Origin: Glycomyces sp. YM15
GTDB taxonomy: Bacteria > Actinomycetota > Actinomycetes > Mycobacteriales > Micromonosporaceae
DNA: 64,000 bases
NCBI RefSeq assembly: GCF_016918015.1
Contig: NZ_JAERMK010000010.1
Coordinates: 1 to 64,000 of the forward strand
Reading direction: 5' to 3'
Made by a program: the position numbers and the translations under genes
The notes under the pieces: model-generated
Seen by the model: only the letters and a program-made list of their open reading frames with translations
Database searches by the model: none
What the model was told of the DNA's origin: nothing
Shown here: positions 42,277 to 51,561 of the stretch, piece by piece
Numbering within the stretch: position 1 is the first letter of the stretch
Layout of the letters: every line of letters begins with the position of its first letter

Positions 42277-42885
42277 ATGCTCGAACGCCAATGGCTCGAG
42301 CCCGGCGAGAAGACCCTCGACTGGATATCGCAGTGGAAACTGCCCGCGTTCGACGGGATCCCGAAGCCGCCTTGGACGGCCGAGCAGGTGTGGCGGCGGA
42401 TAGGGAAGGTCGTGGGCCTGACGCTGGCGTGGATCGCCGGCTCCGTGGTGCTCCTCATCGTGCTCGCCTTCCTCGCCGAAGGCCTGAGCGGCGCGAGCGT
42501 CGACGGCGGTTCCGGCAAGAAGCTGAAGGGCCCCAACGTGGTCCTTCGCGGGCAGGGGCGGGATTCGGTCATGGGCCGGATGGTGACGCCCGCGCTGCGG
42601 TGCCGCGGGCTGTGGGTCTACACCAACCGGCGGATCGCGTTCATCGCCGTCGAGGGGCGCACGTACGGGAAGTTCCTGAGCGGCTCGGGGCAGCCGAGCG
42701 AGTTCACCGAGCCGGTGCCGATCCGGACGCTCTTCCAGGTGCGCGAGCCGCATTACCGCTATGACGGTGAGGCGGACCGGCTCCGCCGGACCCGGTTCCT
42801 GCGGCGGTTCAAGCCGGCCGGGGTGTACCGCCGGATCTCGTTCGCCGACGGCTCGGGCGTCGACCTGCGCCGCTACCGGAAGTAG
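42277..42885 (+). CDS. Membrane protein, paralog of 29966
   Basis: 202 aa. N-terminal ERQWLEPGEKTLDWISQW, one membrane helix (VGLTLAWIAGSVVLLIVLAF), then a strand-rich domain with RCRGLWVYTNRRIAFIAVEG and a C-terminus ISFADGSGVDLRRYRK. The shared ends with the 29966 protein show a common family. The WVYTNRRIAF block recalls PH/GRAM-like membrane-binding domains. It lies 45 nt after the YbaB pair and probably belongs to the same unit. Confidence 0.6.
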   Translation: MLERQWLEPGEKTLDWISQWKLPAFDGIPKPPWTAEQVWRRIGKVVGLTLAWIAGSVVLLIVLAFLAEGLSGASVDGGSGKKLKGPNVVLRGQGRDSVMGRMVTPALRCRGLWVYTNRRIAFIAVEGRTYGKFLSGSGQPSEFTEPVPIRTLFQVREPHYRYDGEADRLRRTRFLRRFKPAGVYRRISFADGSGVDLRRYRK

Positions 42886-43060
42886 GCGCGAGGCACGCGG
42901 AGTATCCATACGGCCCCAAGGAACCCGGGAAGCTCAAGTAGACGCTGAGCACGGTCGCCTACCGCGGCGGCGTGTCCGCGCCCGGTGAGCGGGACGCGGC
43001 GTTCCTCGCCGACATGCGGGGGCGCGGCCGACCGGCAGCGGCACGCGGGCTCCTGAACGG

Positions 43061-44257
43061 TCAGACCGCTTCCAGCCAGAGGCGGGGTTCGAAGGACTCG
43101 ATGTCGCCGGTGGCGGAGCGCCAGATCGCGTAGACGTGCGCTTCGGCGTTGACCTGGATCGTCTGGCCCGCATGGGCTTCGACGACGAGGTCGCGCTGCT
43201 TCTCGGATCGGCCGGTGTGCCGGTCGGGGATCTCGAGGTTCGCGGGACGGCCGTCGGTGATGACCGTGAGCTGTTGCGCCCCAGTAGGAACGAGGTAGCG
43301 CCAGTGGCCTCGGGAGGCGGGCCGCTCGGTGTCGTCGATGAGCACGCGCGGCGGCCGCGTCCAGGCGCGGGACAGGAACGAGCCGTGTCCGGTCTTGCGG
43401 CGCCCCGCCCAGAGGTGCCTGCCGCACTCGAGGTGCAGGTCGATCGCCGCCATCCCGGCGGGCAGGGGTGGCAGCGCGGTCGGATTGGCGCCCAGGAGGA
43501 TCGCGTCTTCGCCGTACAGCACGGGCTCGCGCGGGAGGCTGCGGCGCTGCGCGGCGACGTCAAGGTGGTACCTGGCCTTGGCTCGGCGCCACAGCGGCAC
43601 GCCGGCGACGATGAACGCCACCGCGAGCGCGGCGATGCCGATGCCCGACACCAGGTGCCAGGTCTCGGTGGGCATGAGGGCCATGACCGAACCGGCTGGG
43701 AGGCAGCAGATCAGGGAGGTCACCACCAGCAACGACCAGCAGCCCGTGTTGGTGGGGATGAACTCGATGGTCTCGGGCAGGTCGCCGAGTACACGGTGCC
43801 CGGACGCCCTGTCCTCGAAGAACTGCACCCGGTGCGCGCCGTCTGCGGCGACCTGCACGACGACCGGGTCGAGGGTGGCGGTGTTCTGGACTTCGACGGT
43901 GTGCGGCCCGGCGCGGAGGACGAGGTCGAGCTGGCCGTTGCCGACGGAGACGGGCACGCCGTCGACGGCGACCACCGGGGCGGTGTCGCCGCCGTCGGCC
44001 AGGACTGAGAGGACGCCTTCGTCGGGTCCTGGCGCGAGGCCCGGATCGCTGAACGTCCGCATCGGTCCGCGGTTCGGCAGGCCACTACGGGAATCGTTGC
44101 GGGACTGCACCGGGCGCGCCATTGCCGCGGCTTGCGCGTTCACCAAGCGCATCTCGTCGTCGCCCACGCGAAGCGGACGCGGCTCGAGGTAGGCGACCTC
44201 GCGGGTGCGGTAGATGCCGAGGCGGTGGCGGGGCAGGTCGTCGCGGGTGGGCGGCAT
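43061..44257 (-). CDS. Two-helix membrane protein with beta-rich flanks
   Basis: 398 aa. The N-terminal cytoplasmic part carries a sheet domain (LVLRAGPHTVEVQNTATLDP, PEGA-like), then two membrane helices (WSLLVVTSLICCLPAGSVMA and VSGIGIAALAVAFIVAGVPL), then a second strand-rich domain (IDLHLECGRHLWAGRRKTGH; QQLTVITDGRPANLEIPD). The family is unknown. Start ATG 44257 has GAAGGA 6 nt upstream. Bases 42886-43060 before its stop contain protein-like but interrupted sequence, perhaps a relic. Confidence 0.65.
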   Translation of the reverse strand: MPPTRDDLPRHRLGIYRTREVAYLEPRPLRVGDDEMRLVNAQAAAMARPVQSRNDSRSGLPNRGPMRTFSDPGLAPGPDEGVLSVLADGGDTAPVVAVDGVPVSVGNGQLDLVLRAGPHTVEVQNTATLDPVVVQVAADGAHRVQFFEDRASGHRVLGDLPETIEFIPTNTGCWSLLVVTSLICCLPAGSVMALMPTETWHLVSGIGIAALAVAFIVAGVPLWRRAKARYHLDVAAQRRSLPREPVLYGEDAILLGANPTALPPLPAGMAAIDLHLECGRHLWAGRRKTGHGSFLSRAWTRPPRVLIDDTERPASRGHWRYLVPTGAQQLTVITDGRPANLEIPDRHTGRSEKQRDLVVEAHAGQTIQVNAEAHVYAIWRSATGDIESFEPRLWLEAV

Positions 44258-44380
44258 CGCGGTCCTTCTGCGGGGGCGGATCGGTGCGCATCACCTTATC
44301 GTGACGCTGCCGCGAGAAGGGGTCGCTGAGCGGCTTCGCTGGGTGACCGGGCAGTGGCCCCAGACCTGTATCTTGCTCGC

Positions 44381-45262
44381 ATGGGAATGAAAGACCGCCT
44401 GGAGCAGATGAAGCAGCGCGCGCAGGACGCGGGCAAGATCGTCGTCGACGTCGGTGTCGACGCGGCCCGCGAGAAGCGCGACGCCGCCGTCGGCGCCGCT
44501 AAGAGCAAAGTAGACGCCACGACTGGGTATGTCGTCGAGAAGCGCGACGGCGCCGTCAATTTCGCGAGTGACGCGAAGTCCGCGATCAAAGAAGGCGACT
44601 TCGAGGAGCTGCTCAAGCGCCTGCCCCTGCCCTCCTCGCCCGTCCAGGAGGACTGGCAGTGGAGCCTGGCCAAGCTCATCACCTCGGGCAACAAGCCCCC
44701 CATGGGCACCGGGATGCTCCTGGGCCTGCTCGACAACTTCGGCACCATCGACATCGGCCCCGAAACGGTCGGCTTCGACGGGTCGACGGCCAAGTGGCAC
44801 AAGGTGAAGGCCATCCGCACCCGATCCCTGGACGGCATCATCCAGAAGCTCTCCACGGACACCTTCACCGAGAGCATCGAGGCCCTGCTGCCGCCCGTGC
44901 CCGGCCGCGGCTGGGTCTCCGAGAAGGCCACCTCCGCGATCTTCACCATCTGGGCCATGGTCGCCGACCTCGCCATCCGCGACCCCGAAGCCGGTCGGCG
45001 CCAAGTGGTCTGCGAGATCGAGTACAAGGGATGGATCCGCACGAAGGAGGCCGAGACCGGCTTCTTCACCGGCCCCGTGATGGCCCTCCTGCCGAACCTC
45101 GACCAGGTCTTCCGCGAGGAGGCCGCCCGGCGCGGCGTGCTCGTCGAGCAGGCCGAGCAGACCGCGATCGAGAACGCCGAAGCGCGAGTGGCGTGGCTGC
45201 GCGAAAAACACGCCGCCATCAGTGCGAAGCGCGAAGCAGCCCGCAAGCAGATCGAATACTGA
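44381..45262 (+). CDS. Hypothetical protein with amphipathic N-terminal helix
   Basis: 293 aa. Residues 1-80 form an Ala/Lys/Glu/Asp amphipathic helix with 11-residue-like periodicity (DAAREKRDAAVGAAKSKVDA), like apolipoprotein or LEA-type helices. The middle holds a folded domain (KLITSGNKPPMGTGMLLGLL; VKAIRTRSLDGIIQKLST), and the C-terminus is again a charged coiled helix (ENAEARVAWLREKHAAISAK). No known family. It is convergent with the dehydrogenase gene. Confidence 0.65.
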   Translation: MGMKDRLEQMKQRAQDAGKIVVDVGVDAAREKRDAAVGAAKSKVDATTGYVVEKRDGAVNFASDAKSAIKEGDFEELLKRLPLPSSPVQEDWQWSLAKLITSGNKPPMGTGMLLGLLDNFGTIDIGPETVGFDGSTAKWHKVKAIRTRSLDGIIQKLSTDTFTESIEALLPPVPGRGWVSEKATSAIFTIWAMVADLAIRDPEAGRRQVVCEIEYKGWIRTKEAETGFFTGPVMALLPNLDQVFREEAARRGVLVEQAEQTAIENAEARVAWLREKHAAISAKREAARKQIEY

Positions 45263-45290
45263 TCCGCCTGCGGGCCTTGGAAAAACCTGG

Positions 45291-46283
45291 CTACTTCGGG
45301 TGGGTCTCACCGGGGTAGCGCAGCCCGATCTGGGCGCGCGCCTCGTCCAAGATCTCCATAACCTCCACGGTGCTCTGGGGCGGCACGAGCGTCGACTCGA
45401 GTCGCCCCTGGCGCAGCGCCCGGTGCACTTCGAGCGCTTCGTGGACGTACCCGTGGCCGACATAGGGCGCCTCGAACTCGCGGGGCGCCTCGTCGTACCG
45501 CACGAGCGTGTAACCGCTCGGCCGATAGGCATAGTTGCGCAATTCGATGCGGCCCAGCGTGCCCGCGATCGTCACCTCGTTGGCGGGCCCGCCCCGGTAG
45601 GAGCAGGAGAGCTGCGCGATCGCGTTCGGGTACTTGAGGGTGAGCGCGGTCTGCGCGTCCACCCCGGTCGTGTCCATGACGCTGTGCGCCTCGATCGCAT
45701 CGGGCTTGCCGAGTACCAAGTGCGCCAACGTGATCGGGTAGACCCCGAGGTCGAGGAGCGCTCCCCCGGCGAGCTCGAGGTTGCGGAGTCGATGGCTCGC
45801 GGGCAGGTCGGAGGCGAACGAGAAGTTGCCGTTCACGGACACGACCTCGCCGATCATGCCCTCCTTGATGGCGCGGCGCATCTCGCGGATCGCCGGGTTG
45901 CACCGGGTCCACATGGCCTCCATGAGGAACCGCTGGTTCTGGCGGGCGACGTCGAACATGGTGCGGGCTTGAGCGGCGTTGTAGGCGAAGGCCTTCTCGC
46001 ACAGGACGTGCTTGCCGGCTTCGAGGAGTTGGAGAGTGGGCAGGTAGTGATGTGAGTGCGGGGTCGCGACGTAGACGATGTCGACTTCGTCATCTGCCGC
46101 AAGGGCCTGGACGGACTCCCAGGCCTGGGGGATGTCGTGCTTCTTGGCGAACGCGGCGGCGCGCTCCGCCGATCGAGAGGCCACAGCGGTGACGCGGCAA
46201 TCGTCGAGGAGGGCAAGATCTTCCACAAAGGTCGATGCGATTCCACCGGTCGCCAGGATTCCCCATCGGATCGGTTCAACCAT
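45291..46283 (-). CDS. Gfo/Idh/MocA-family oxidoreductase
   Basis: 330 aa. N-terminal Rossmann domain: IRWGILATGGIASTFVED (G-I-L-x-T-G-x-I-A), then VTAVASRSAERAAAFA and VDIVYVATPHSHHYLPTLQL; the conserved E-K-A in HVLCEKAFAYNAAQAR; and the C-terminal alpha/beta domain with LELAGGALLDLGVYPIT containing the family's G-G-x-L-L-D-x-G motif. These enzymes oxidise sugars or trans-dihydrodiols with NAD(P). Start ATG 46283 gives the usual short lead before the Rossmann strand. Confidence 0.9.
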   Translation of the reverse strand: MVEPIRWGILATGGIASTFVEDLALLDDCRVTAVASRSAERAAAFAKKHDIPQAWESVQALAADDEVDIVYVATPHSHHYLPTLQLLEAGKHVLCEKAFAYNAAQARTMFDVARQNQRFLMEAMWTRCNPAIREMRRAIKEGMIGEVVSVNGNFSFASDLPASHRLRNLELAGGALLDLGVYPITLAHLVLGKPDAIEAHSVMDTTGVDAQTALTLKYPNAIAQLSCSYRGGPANEVTIAGTLGRIELRNYAYRPSGYTLVRYDEAPREFEAPYVGHGYVHEALEVHRALRQGRLESTLVPPQSTVEVMEILDEARAQIGLRYPGETHPK

Positions 46284-46463
46284 GGACGTAAGCACACCAC
46301 AACTTCTCGCGATCGTCAACACGAGGGTCAGCGGTACTATCTCCGCCAACCGGGCCATATTCGCAATCGAGGATCACCCTCGGTCACGTCCCAGTTGTGA
46401 CCTGGTGATTGATGTGACCTTTCCCGCAAGGTGGAACCGAACCCTCCGTGGCACTATGGCGAA

Positions 46464-47108
46464 ATGTCTCTTCGCGCTTCTGAACGACGGCCCGTCAAAC
46501 GAGTGATCGCGCTTGCGATGTCCGCCGCCCTCGGCGGCCTCCTGACGCTCGGCCTCGCCGCTCCGGCTTCGGCGCACGCGGCGCTCACCGGCACCGACCC
46601 CGAGGACGGCGCCACCCTCGCGGAGGCCCCGGCCGAGGTCTCGGCCACGTTCTCGGAGATCCTCGACCAGGCCTCGACCGAGATCGCCGTGACCGACCCG
46701 GCCGGAACGGTCATCGACGTCGCGGACCCGAGCTACGACGGGGACACGTTCATCCAGCCGATGCTCTACACCACCCCCGGCAAGTACACGCTGGCGTTCC
46801 GCGTGATCTCCGAGGACGGGCACCGCGTGGAGGACGCCGTCGAGTTCACCGTCGAGTCGATCCCCGAGGGGCTGTACGCCCCCGGCGCGGCGCCCACCGG
46901 CGAGGCCGCGACCGAGGCCGAGGCGACCCCGGAACCCACGACGCAGGAGGCGACCGGCGCGGCCACCGAGGAATCCGCCGAGGAGGACTCGAACCCGGGC
47001 GCGGCTCTGGCCGCGATCCTGCTCGGCCTCCTGGTGATCGTGGTCGGCGGCGTGATCCTGGTGAAACTGGTGGGCCGCAAGCAGCACGACGACAGCAGCG
47101 GCGAGTAG
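46464..47108 (+). CDS. CopC-domain copper-binding membrane protein
   Basis: 214 aa. The signal peptide ends in PASAHA; the mature protein starts H-A-A-L-T-G-T-D-P-E-D-G, the CopC N-terminus whose first His binds copper. ATFSEILDQAST and FRVISEDGHRVEDAVEF (second His) follow. An acidic Ala/Glu/Thr linker and one C-terminal helix (LAAILLGLLVIVVGGVILV) anchor it. This is the common actinobacterial YcnJ/CopC form acting in copper handling outside the membrane. No CopD-like permease is fused or adjacent. Confidence 0.85.
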   Translation: MSLRASERRPVKRVIALAMSAALGGLLTLGLAAPASAHAALTGTDPEDGATLAEAPAEVSATFSEILDQASTEIAVTDPAGTVIDVADPSYDGDTFIQPMLYTTPGKYTLAFRVISEDGHRVEDAVEFTVESIPEGLYAPGAAPTGEAATEAEATPEPTTQEATGAATEESAEEDSNPGAALAAILLGLLVIVVGGVILVKLVGRKQHDDSSGE

Positions 47109-47123
47109 CGGCGGGCCCGCCGC
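47108..47123. terminator. Possible terminator palindrome
   Basis: A 16-nt perfect GC palindrome in the 17-nt gap between convergent genes. The loop would be very tight, so the role is uncertain. Confidence 0.35.
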
Positions 47124-47125
47124 CC

Positions 47126-48337
47126 TCAGCGGTTGAACCCGGCGACGAGCTTCGTGTAGTCGCCGAAGGCCGCTTCGACGCCGTCGAGGTCGAGCCCGTA
47201 GCGGGCCAGCCCGTACTCGTGGCGGCGGTCGGTGACCGGCCGGGCCAGCGCGCCGTCCAGGTTCCCGGCGTCCCGTTCGGTCCATTCGGCGCCGACGGCC
47301 TCGTAGATCTTGGGGACGTTGCGGTGCGGGTCGGAGCTGAGCAGGTGGTAGGGCACGTCCACGACCGACTCGGGCGGCAGGGCGATGCGGGCGGTCCGGG
47401 CGCGTTCGACGGCCTTGACCATGAGGTCCAGGCTGAGCTCGCCGATGGCCTCCGGGTCCGGCCGTTTGCGGGCCATCGCCCAGGCGGTCTCCAGGAGGCT
47501 GCACAACGACCCCAAGGCGGTGGCGGGGTCGCGGTGGGTCCACACGAACGTCGCGTCTGGGAAGACCTTGACGATGGTCGCCATGTCGTTGAGGTGCAGC
47601 GGGTATTTGAGGATCCAGCGCTTGGGGTCGCGGCCGAACTGGAGCACTTGGAGCGCGAGCTTCAGGTACTCGTAGTCCGGGGTGGTGTCGCGCGACTCCA
47701 GCCAGCGCTGGTATTCGGGCATCGGGCCGCGCAGCAGCGGGTGGAAGTAGCCGTGCGGGAGCAGGAACAGCGACTCCTCGGGCTGGTCGACGCGGACGGG
47801 GTGGATGATCTCCCACATCGGGGAGATCTTCTGGGCCGCGCCGATCTGCCTGGCGAGGGCGCGCACGCGCCGGTCGACGACCGCGGGGTCGGTCTCGATG
47901 TCGGTGTGCAGCATCTCCCACATGAGCGGTCCGCGGTGGTCCTCTGCGAGGGCGAGGATCTTGTGGGTGAGCGTGGTGGCGGTACGGGGGAGCCCGAGCA
48001 CGAAGACCGGTCGGCGGATCTCCTCGTCGAGGACCTCGGGGTGGTCGGTGATGATCCGGTTGATGCGCAGGTGGTTCTCGAGGCGGCCCTTGACGTCGGA
48101 GAGGACGGACTGCCAGCCGAGGGGGGTGAGGTCGGCGGCGGCGCGGGCCAGGCTGGACAGCGCGAAACCCTGCTCGTCGGTGAACTGCCGCTCCCGTTCG
48201 CTCAGGGGGCGGCCGTGGGTCTTCGCTACGGCCGTGACGGTCTTCCGCCATGCGGCTTCGGGACGTTTCCGCCCGCCCGAGGCGGGGGCGAGGGCGAGGT
48301 TGAGGAGTTTGGCGGTGACGGTGATGCGACTGCTCAT
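47126..48337 (-). CDS. Sulfotransferase-family protein
   Basis: 403 aa. The PAPS 5'-phosphosulfate loop is seen as RRPVFVLGLPRTATTLTHKI (G-x-P-R-T-x-T-T-x-x); a later KRWILKYPLHL and FPDATFVWTHRDPATALGSL match the 3'-phosphate binding region (H-R-D-P). The N-terminal 110 aa are helical, as in the Sulfotransfer_3-like actinobacterial enzymes acting on lipids or polyketides. The acceptor is unknown. Start ATG 48337 follows GGAGGAGCCGC on the minus strand. Confidence 0.85.
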   Translation of the reverse strand: MSSRITVTAKLLNLALAPASGGRKRPEAAWRKTVTAVAKTHGRPLSERERQFTDEQGFALSSLARAAADLTPLGWQSVLSDVKGRLENHLRINRIITDHPEVLDEEIRRPVFVLGLPRTATTLTHKILALAEDHRGPLMWEMLHTDIETDPAVVDRRVRALARQIGAAQKISPMWEIIHPVRVDQPEESLFLLPHGYFHPLLRGPMPEYQRWLESRDTTPDYEYLKLALQVLQFGRDPKRWILKYPLHLNDMATIVKVFPDATFVWTHRDPATALGSLCSLLETAWAMARKRPDPEAIGELSLDLMVKAVERARTARIALPPESVVDVPYHLLSSDPHRNVPKIYEAVGAEWTERDAGNLDGALARPVTDRRHEYGLARYGLDLDGVEAAFGDYTKLVAGFNR

Positions 48338-48456
48338 GGGGGTGCGGCTCCTCCGCGGGGATACGGTCGGCACTTCGGAGCAGTCTATGGCGGCGTCCAC
48401 TGCAGATCAATGCGAAGCGTTGACCGATACCTTGCGGCGCAATGGCATCGATTCGC

Positions 48457-48870
48457 TCAAGGGCAGTTGACCCATTCGTCGGTGCCGTCGTCGAAGAACT
48501 GGTGCTTCCAGATCGGGAGGCGGGCCTTCACCTCGTCGACGAGGTCGGCGCAGGCGTCGAAGGCCTCCTTCCGGTGTTCGGCGGCGACGGCGGCGACCAG
48601 GGCCGGGTCGCCGATCGCGAGGTCGCCGACCCGGTGCGAGACCACCACGCCCCGGACTCCGGGGCGCGCCGCGATCTCCTCGGCGATGGTGCGCAGCAGC
48701 TCACCCGAGGACGGGTGGCCCTCGTAGGAGAGCCGGAGCACGCCCCGGCCGTGGTCGTGGTTGCGGACGACGCCCGAGAAGGACACGACGGCCCCGGCCT
48801 CGGCCGCGGCGACCGCGGCCTCGTGCTCGGCGACGTCGAGCGGGCTGTCCAGCACGCGTGCGCGGATCAT
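48457..48870 (-). CDS. moaE: Molybdopterin synthase catalytic subunit MoaE
   Basis: 137 aa, usual length for MoaE. Conserved features: GAVVSFSGVVRNHDHGRGVL, LSYEGHPSSGELLRTIAEEI, HRVGDLAIGDPALV, and AEHRKEAFDACADLVDEVKA with the catalytic Lys region ending in RLPIWKHQFF. It inserts dithiolene sulfur into precursor Z using MoaD thiocarboxylate; no moaD is visible nearby. It is last of the moaC-moaB-moeA-moaE set, 4 nt after moeA. Confidence 0.93.
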   Translation of the reverse strand: MIRARVLDSPLDVAEHEAAVAAAEAGAVVSFSGVVRNHDHGRGVLRLSYEGHPSSGELLRTIAEEIAARPGVRGVVVSHRVGDLAIGDPALVAAVAAEHRKEAFDACADLVDEVKARLPIWKHQFFDDGTDEWVNCP

Positions 48871-48874
48871 GGGG

Positions 48875-50041
48875 TCACACTCCAGGGACGGTGGCGAGTT
48901 CGACGGCGGCGCCCGCGGCGCCGGTGCCTTCCGGGCCGATCACGGCGAACCCGGCGGCGTTGGCCAGACCCCGCAGCATCGCGGAGCCGTGGTGCCCGAG
49001 CCGGTTGCCGGCCCGGTCGACGAGGGCCAGGTGGGTGAAGCTCCCGCGGCCGGGGACCGCTTCGGCGAGCCGGACGGTCTGCAGCGGCGGCAGCGGCAGC
49101 CCGCGCAGGCCCGCGAGCAGCGGCGCTACGAGCGAGACCACCGCGATCACCGCGGACTGCGGGTTGCCGGGCAGGCCCGCGATGAACTTCCCGTCCTCGG
49201 TGCGGGCCAGCAGCATCGGGAAGCCGGGACGGACCGCGACGGTGTTGATCACGTACTCGGCGCCGATCTCGGCGAGCGCGGCGTGCAGGTGGTCGACCGG
49301 GCCGACCATCGTGCCGCCGGTGGTGCACACCAGATCCGCGTCGGCGAGCGCCTCGCGCAGTGCCGCGACGTGTGCTTCGAGGGTGTCCTCGACCGGCCCG
49401 ATGCTCGGCCCGGCGGCCGCCCCGGCGGCGGTGAGCATGTGGGGGACCATGGGGCCCAACGAGTCCCGGACCCGGCCTTCGCGGGAGACGCCGGAGGTCA
49501 GCAGCTCGTCGCCGAAGACGACGACGCGTGCGCCGGGCTTGGCGTGCGCGGGGAGCGTCGCGTGCCCGGCGGCGGCCGCGAGGCCGACCACGGGCGGGCT
49601 GATCGGGGTCCCGGCCGCCAGCAGCTCATCGCCGTGCGCGGCCTCTTCGCCGGCCTCGCGCCATTCACGCGCGGCGGGGCCGTCGACCAGGTCGTCCTCG
49701 AGCGTGCCGTGCTCCAAGCGGATGATGCCCTCGGCCCCTTCGGGGACCTGCGCGCCGGTCGCGATCGTGACCGCCTGGCCGGGCTTCATGGCCTGCGGCA
49801 CCTGGCCCGCCAGGACGGCGCCGTCGACCCGCCACGGGCCGCCGCCGGCGATCGCCCAGCCGTCGACCGCGGAGGTCGGGAACGCGGGCAGGTCGGAGAC
49901 GGCCACCAGCGGGGCGGCCAGCGCCGAGCCGACCGCTTCGCCGAACGGCAGCTCAGAAGCGGCCGGGCGGGCCGCATAGCCTGCGGCCCAAGCGGTCTCT
50001 CGGGCCTCGGCCCAGTTCATCGGGGCGGCGGTCCCGGTCAT
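48875..50041 (-). CDS. moeA: Molybdopterin molybdenumtransferase MoeA
   Basis: 388 aa. MoeA signature AFPTSAVDGWAI (D-G-(W/Y)-A) near residue 57, AVTIATGAQVPEGAEGIIRL, then the MogA-like domain with ADLVCTTGGTMVGPVDHLHA and FIAGLPGNPQSAVIAV (G-x-P-G-N-P). MoeA inserts molybdate into adenylylated molybdopterin. The ATG overlaps the moaB stop by 4 nt; a second possible start is M8. Slightly shorter than the 400-410 aa norm. Confidence 0.93.
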   Translation of the reverse strand: MTGTAAPMNWAEARETAWAAGYAARPAASELPFGEAVGSALAAPLVAVSDLPAFPTSAVDGWAIAGGGPWRVDGAVLAGQVPQAMKPGQAVTIATGAQVPEGAEGIIRLEHGTLEDDLVDGPAAREWREAGEEAAHGDELLAAGTPISPPVVGLAAAAGHATLPAHAKPGARVVVFGDELLTSGVSREGRVRDSLGPMVPHMLTAAGAAAGPSIGPVEDTLEAHVAALREALADADLVCTTGGTMVGPVDHLHAALAEIGAEYVINTVAVRPGFPMLLARTEDGKFIAGLPGNPQSAVIAVVSLVAPLLAGLRGLPLPPLQTVRLAEAVPGRGSFTHLALVDRAGNRLGHHGSAMLRGLANAAGFAVIGPEGTGAAGAAVELATVPGV

Positions 50042-50634
50042 CGGGCGGTCCTTCCGTGGTCGTGGGAGGGGCGGGCGGAGGCGTCGGCGGATGCGGAGCG
50101 GGTGGCCGCGCCGTCTCCGGCGTCCGCGACGGCGCCGTCGGATTCGTCGTTCCGTTCATGGTCGCCGTCGTGGAGTTGGGAGACCGCGTGCTCGACGAGC
50201 GCGGCGGTCAGCACCGCGAGGCCGTCCTTCGCGGCGCCCTTCGAACCTGCCAGGTTCACGATCAGCGTCCGCTCCGCGACCCCGGCGATACCGCGCGAGA
50301 GCGCCGCGTGCGGCGTCTTCGCGAGCCCGGCGGCGCGGATCGCCTCGGCGACGCCCGGCACCTCGAAGTCGACCACGCGGCTGGTCATCTCGGGGGTGAG
50401 GTCCTTGGAGGTCAGGCCGGTGCCGCCGGAAGTGACCACCAGGTCGGCGCCCTGCCCGACCGCGACGCGCAGCGCGGCCTCGACCTCTTCGCCGTCGTGG
50501 ACGACGACCGGCCCGATCACGTCGAACCCGTGGGACCGCAGCCCCTCCGCGAGGATGGGCCCCGACTCGTCCTCGTAAACCCCGTCGGCGGCCCGGTTCG
50601 AGGCCACGACGACCACGGCCTTCACCGCTGCCAT
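50038..50634 (-). CDS. moaB: Molybdenum cofactor protein MogA/MoaB
   Basis: 198 aa. The MoCF core is intact: VVVVASNRAADGVYEDESGP, ADLVVTSGGTGLTSKDLTPE (the S-G-G-T-G loop), and TLIVNLAGSKGAAKDGLAVL. It adenylylates molybdopterin before MoeA. Residues about 160-198 are an extra disordered Asp/Ala/His tail absent from standard MogA/MoaB. It overlaps moaC by 13 nt and moeA by 4 nt, so the three are coupled. Confidence 0.9.
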   Translation of the reverse strand: MAAVKAVVVVASNRAADGVYEDESGPILAEGLRSHGFDVIGPVVVHDGEEVEAALRVAVGQGADLVVTSGGTGLTSKDLTPEMTSRVVDFEVPGVAEAIRAAGLAKTPHAALSRGIAGVAERTLIVNLAGSKGAAKDGLAVLTAALVEHAVSQLHDGDHERNDESDGAVADAGDGAATRSASADASARPSHDHGRTAR

Positions 50635-51164
50635 GTGCCCTCACCCGCCGCCCCGCCCAGCCGCTCGCTGCGCTCGCTTCCCCGAACCGGAGGCGCTTCG
50701 CGCCGCCACTCCTGCGTCTTCCCTCCGAGCTTCTCCTCCACGCGGACGTCGGTGATGACGGCGGCGGGGTCGACGGCTTTCACCATGTCCACCAAGGTCA
50801 ACGCCGCCACCGACACGGCCGTGAGGGCCTCCATCTCGACGCCGGTGCGGTCGGCGGTCTTCACCCGCGCCGCGATCTCGACGCCGTCGTCGGTCACCGT
50901 CAGATCGACCTTCACACCGCTGATCGCGATCGGGTGGCACAGCGGCACCAGGTCGGGCGTGCGCTTGGCCGCCATGATCCCCGCGATCCGCGCCGTCGCC
51001 AGCGCGTCGCCCTTCGCGAGCGAGTTCTCGCGCAGCGCCGCGACCACCTCTGGGGTGGTCACGAGCCGCCCGGTCGCGAGCGCCGAACGGTGCGAGACGT
51101 CCTTCTCGGAGACGTCGACCATGCGGGCGGCCCCGGACGAGTCGACATGCGTGAGGTCAGCCAT
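50622..51164 (-). CDS. moaC: Cyclic pyranopterin monophosphate synthase MoaC
   Basis: 180 aa. MoaC motifs in order: THVDSSGAARMVDVSEKDVS, AKGDALATARIAGIMAAKRT, LVPLCHPIAISGVKVDL, and KTADRTGVEMEALTAVSVAA followed by LTLVDMVKAVD with the catalytic Lys. It converts the GTP-derived intermediate to precursor Z together with MoaA, which is not in the window. The C-terminal 25 aa form a charged extra tail. First gene of the operon. Confidence 0.93.
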   Translation of the reverse strand: MADLTHVDSSGAARMVDVSEKDVSHRSALATGRLVTTPEVVAALRENSLAKGDALATARIAGIMAAKRTPDLVPLCHPIAISGVKVDLTVTDDGVEIAARVKTADRTGVEMEALTAVSVAALTLVDMVKAVDPAAVITDVRVEEKLGGKTQEWRREAPPVRGSERSERLGGAAGEGTWQR

Positions 51165-51218
51165 GCCGCGAAGTCTAGTCGCGGAGTGGGACGCCGCCGA
51201 GTCTCCGGCGCGGCCGGG

Positions 51219-51368
51219 TCAGCGGCCGAGGCGTTCGCGCCAGAACGCGACGTTGACCACCGCCGAGAGCAGCAGCGAGTTGACGATGACGATGAGCGCG
51301 AGGACCGGCAGGAGCCGGCTCGTCAAAGCCGGGCCCGGCAGCGGGCTGACCAGCAGGTCGAGCGTCAT
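51219..51368 (-). CDS. Small single-helix membrane protein
   Basis: 49 aa: polar start, then one hydrophobic helix SRLLPVLALIVIVNSLLLSAV ending in basic FWRERLGR. The stop lies 54 nt before moaC. Frame composition is reasonable but the ribosome site is poor, so the gene is tentative. Confidence 0.4.
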   Translation of the reverse strand: MTLDLLVSPLPGPALTSRLLPVLALIVIVNSLLLSAVVNVAFWRERLGR

Positions 51369-51561
51369 CCGGCGGGATGGTCGCCGAGCGCGGTGATCGC
51401 CTCGGCGCCCGCGCCGGTCTCGTGCGTCGCGGGCGTGCGCATCCAGGACCCCTCGGTGCACCAGGTACCGACGCAGCGATCGGGCAGGATCACATTACGC
51501 GGCGGCCACTTCGCGGTACGGCCTCGGATTCGCCCCCGGGGGCCTGTATTAGCGTCGAGGC

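Noticed and set aside
42886-43060. Protein-like reading with an internal stop (PYGPKEPGKLK, then TLSTVAYRGGVSAPGE)
   Set aside because: Too short and interrupted to assign to any family; mentioned only as a possible relic.
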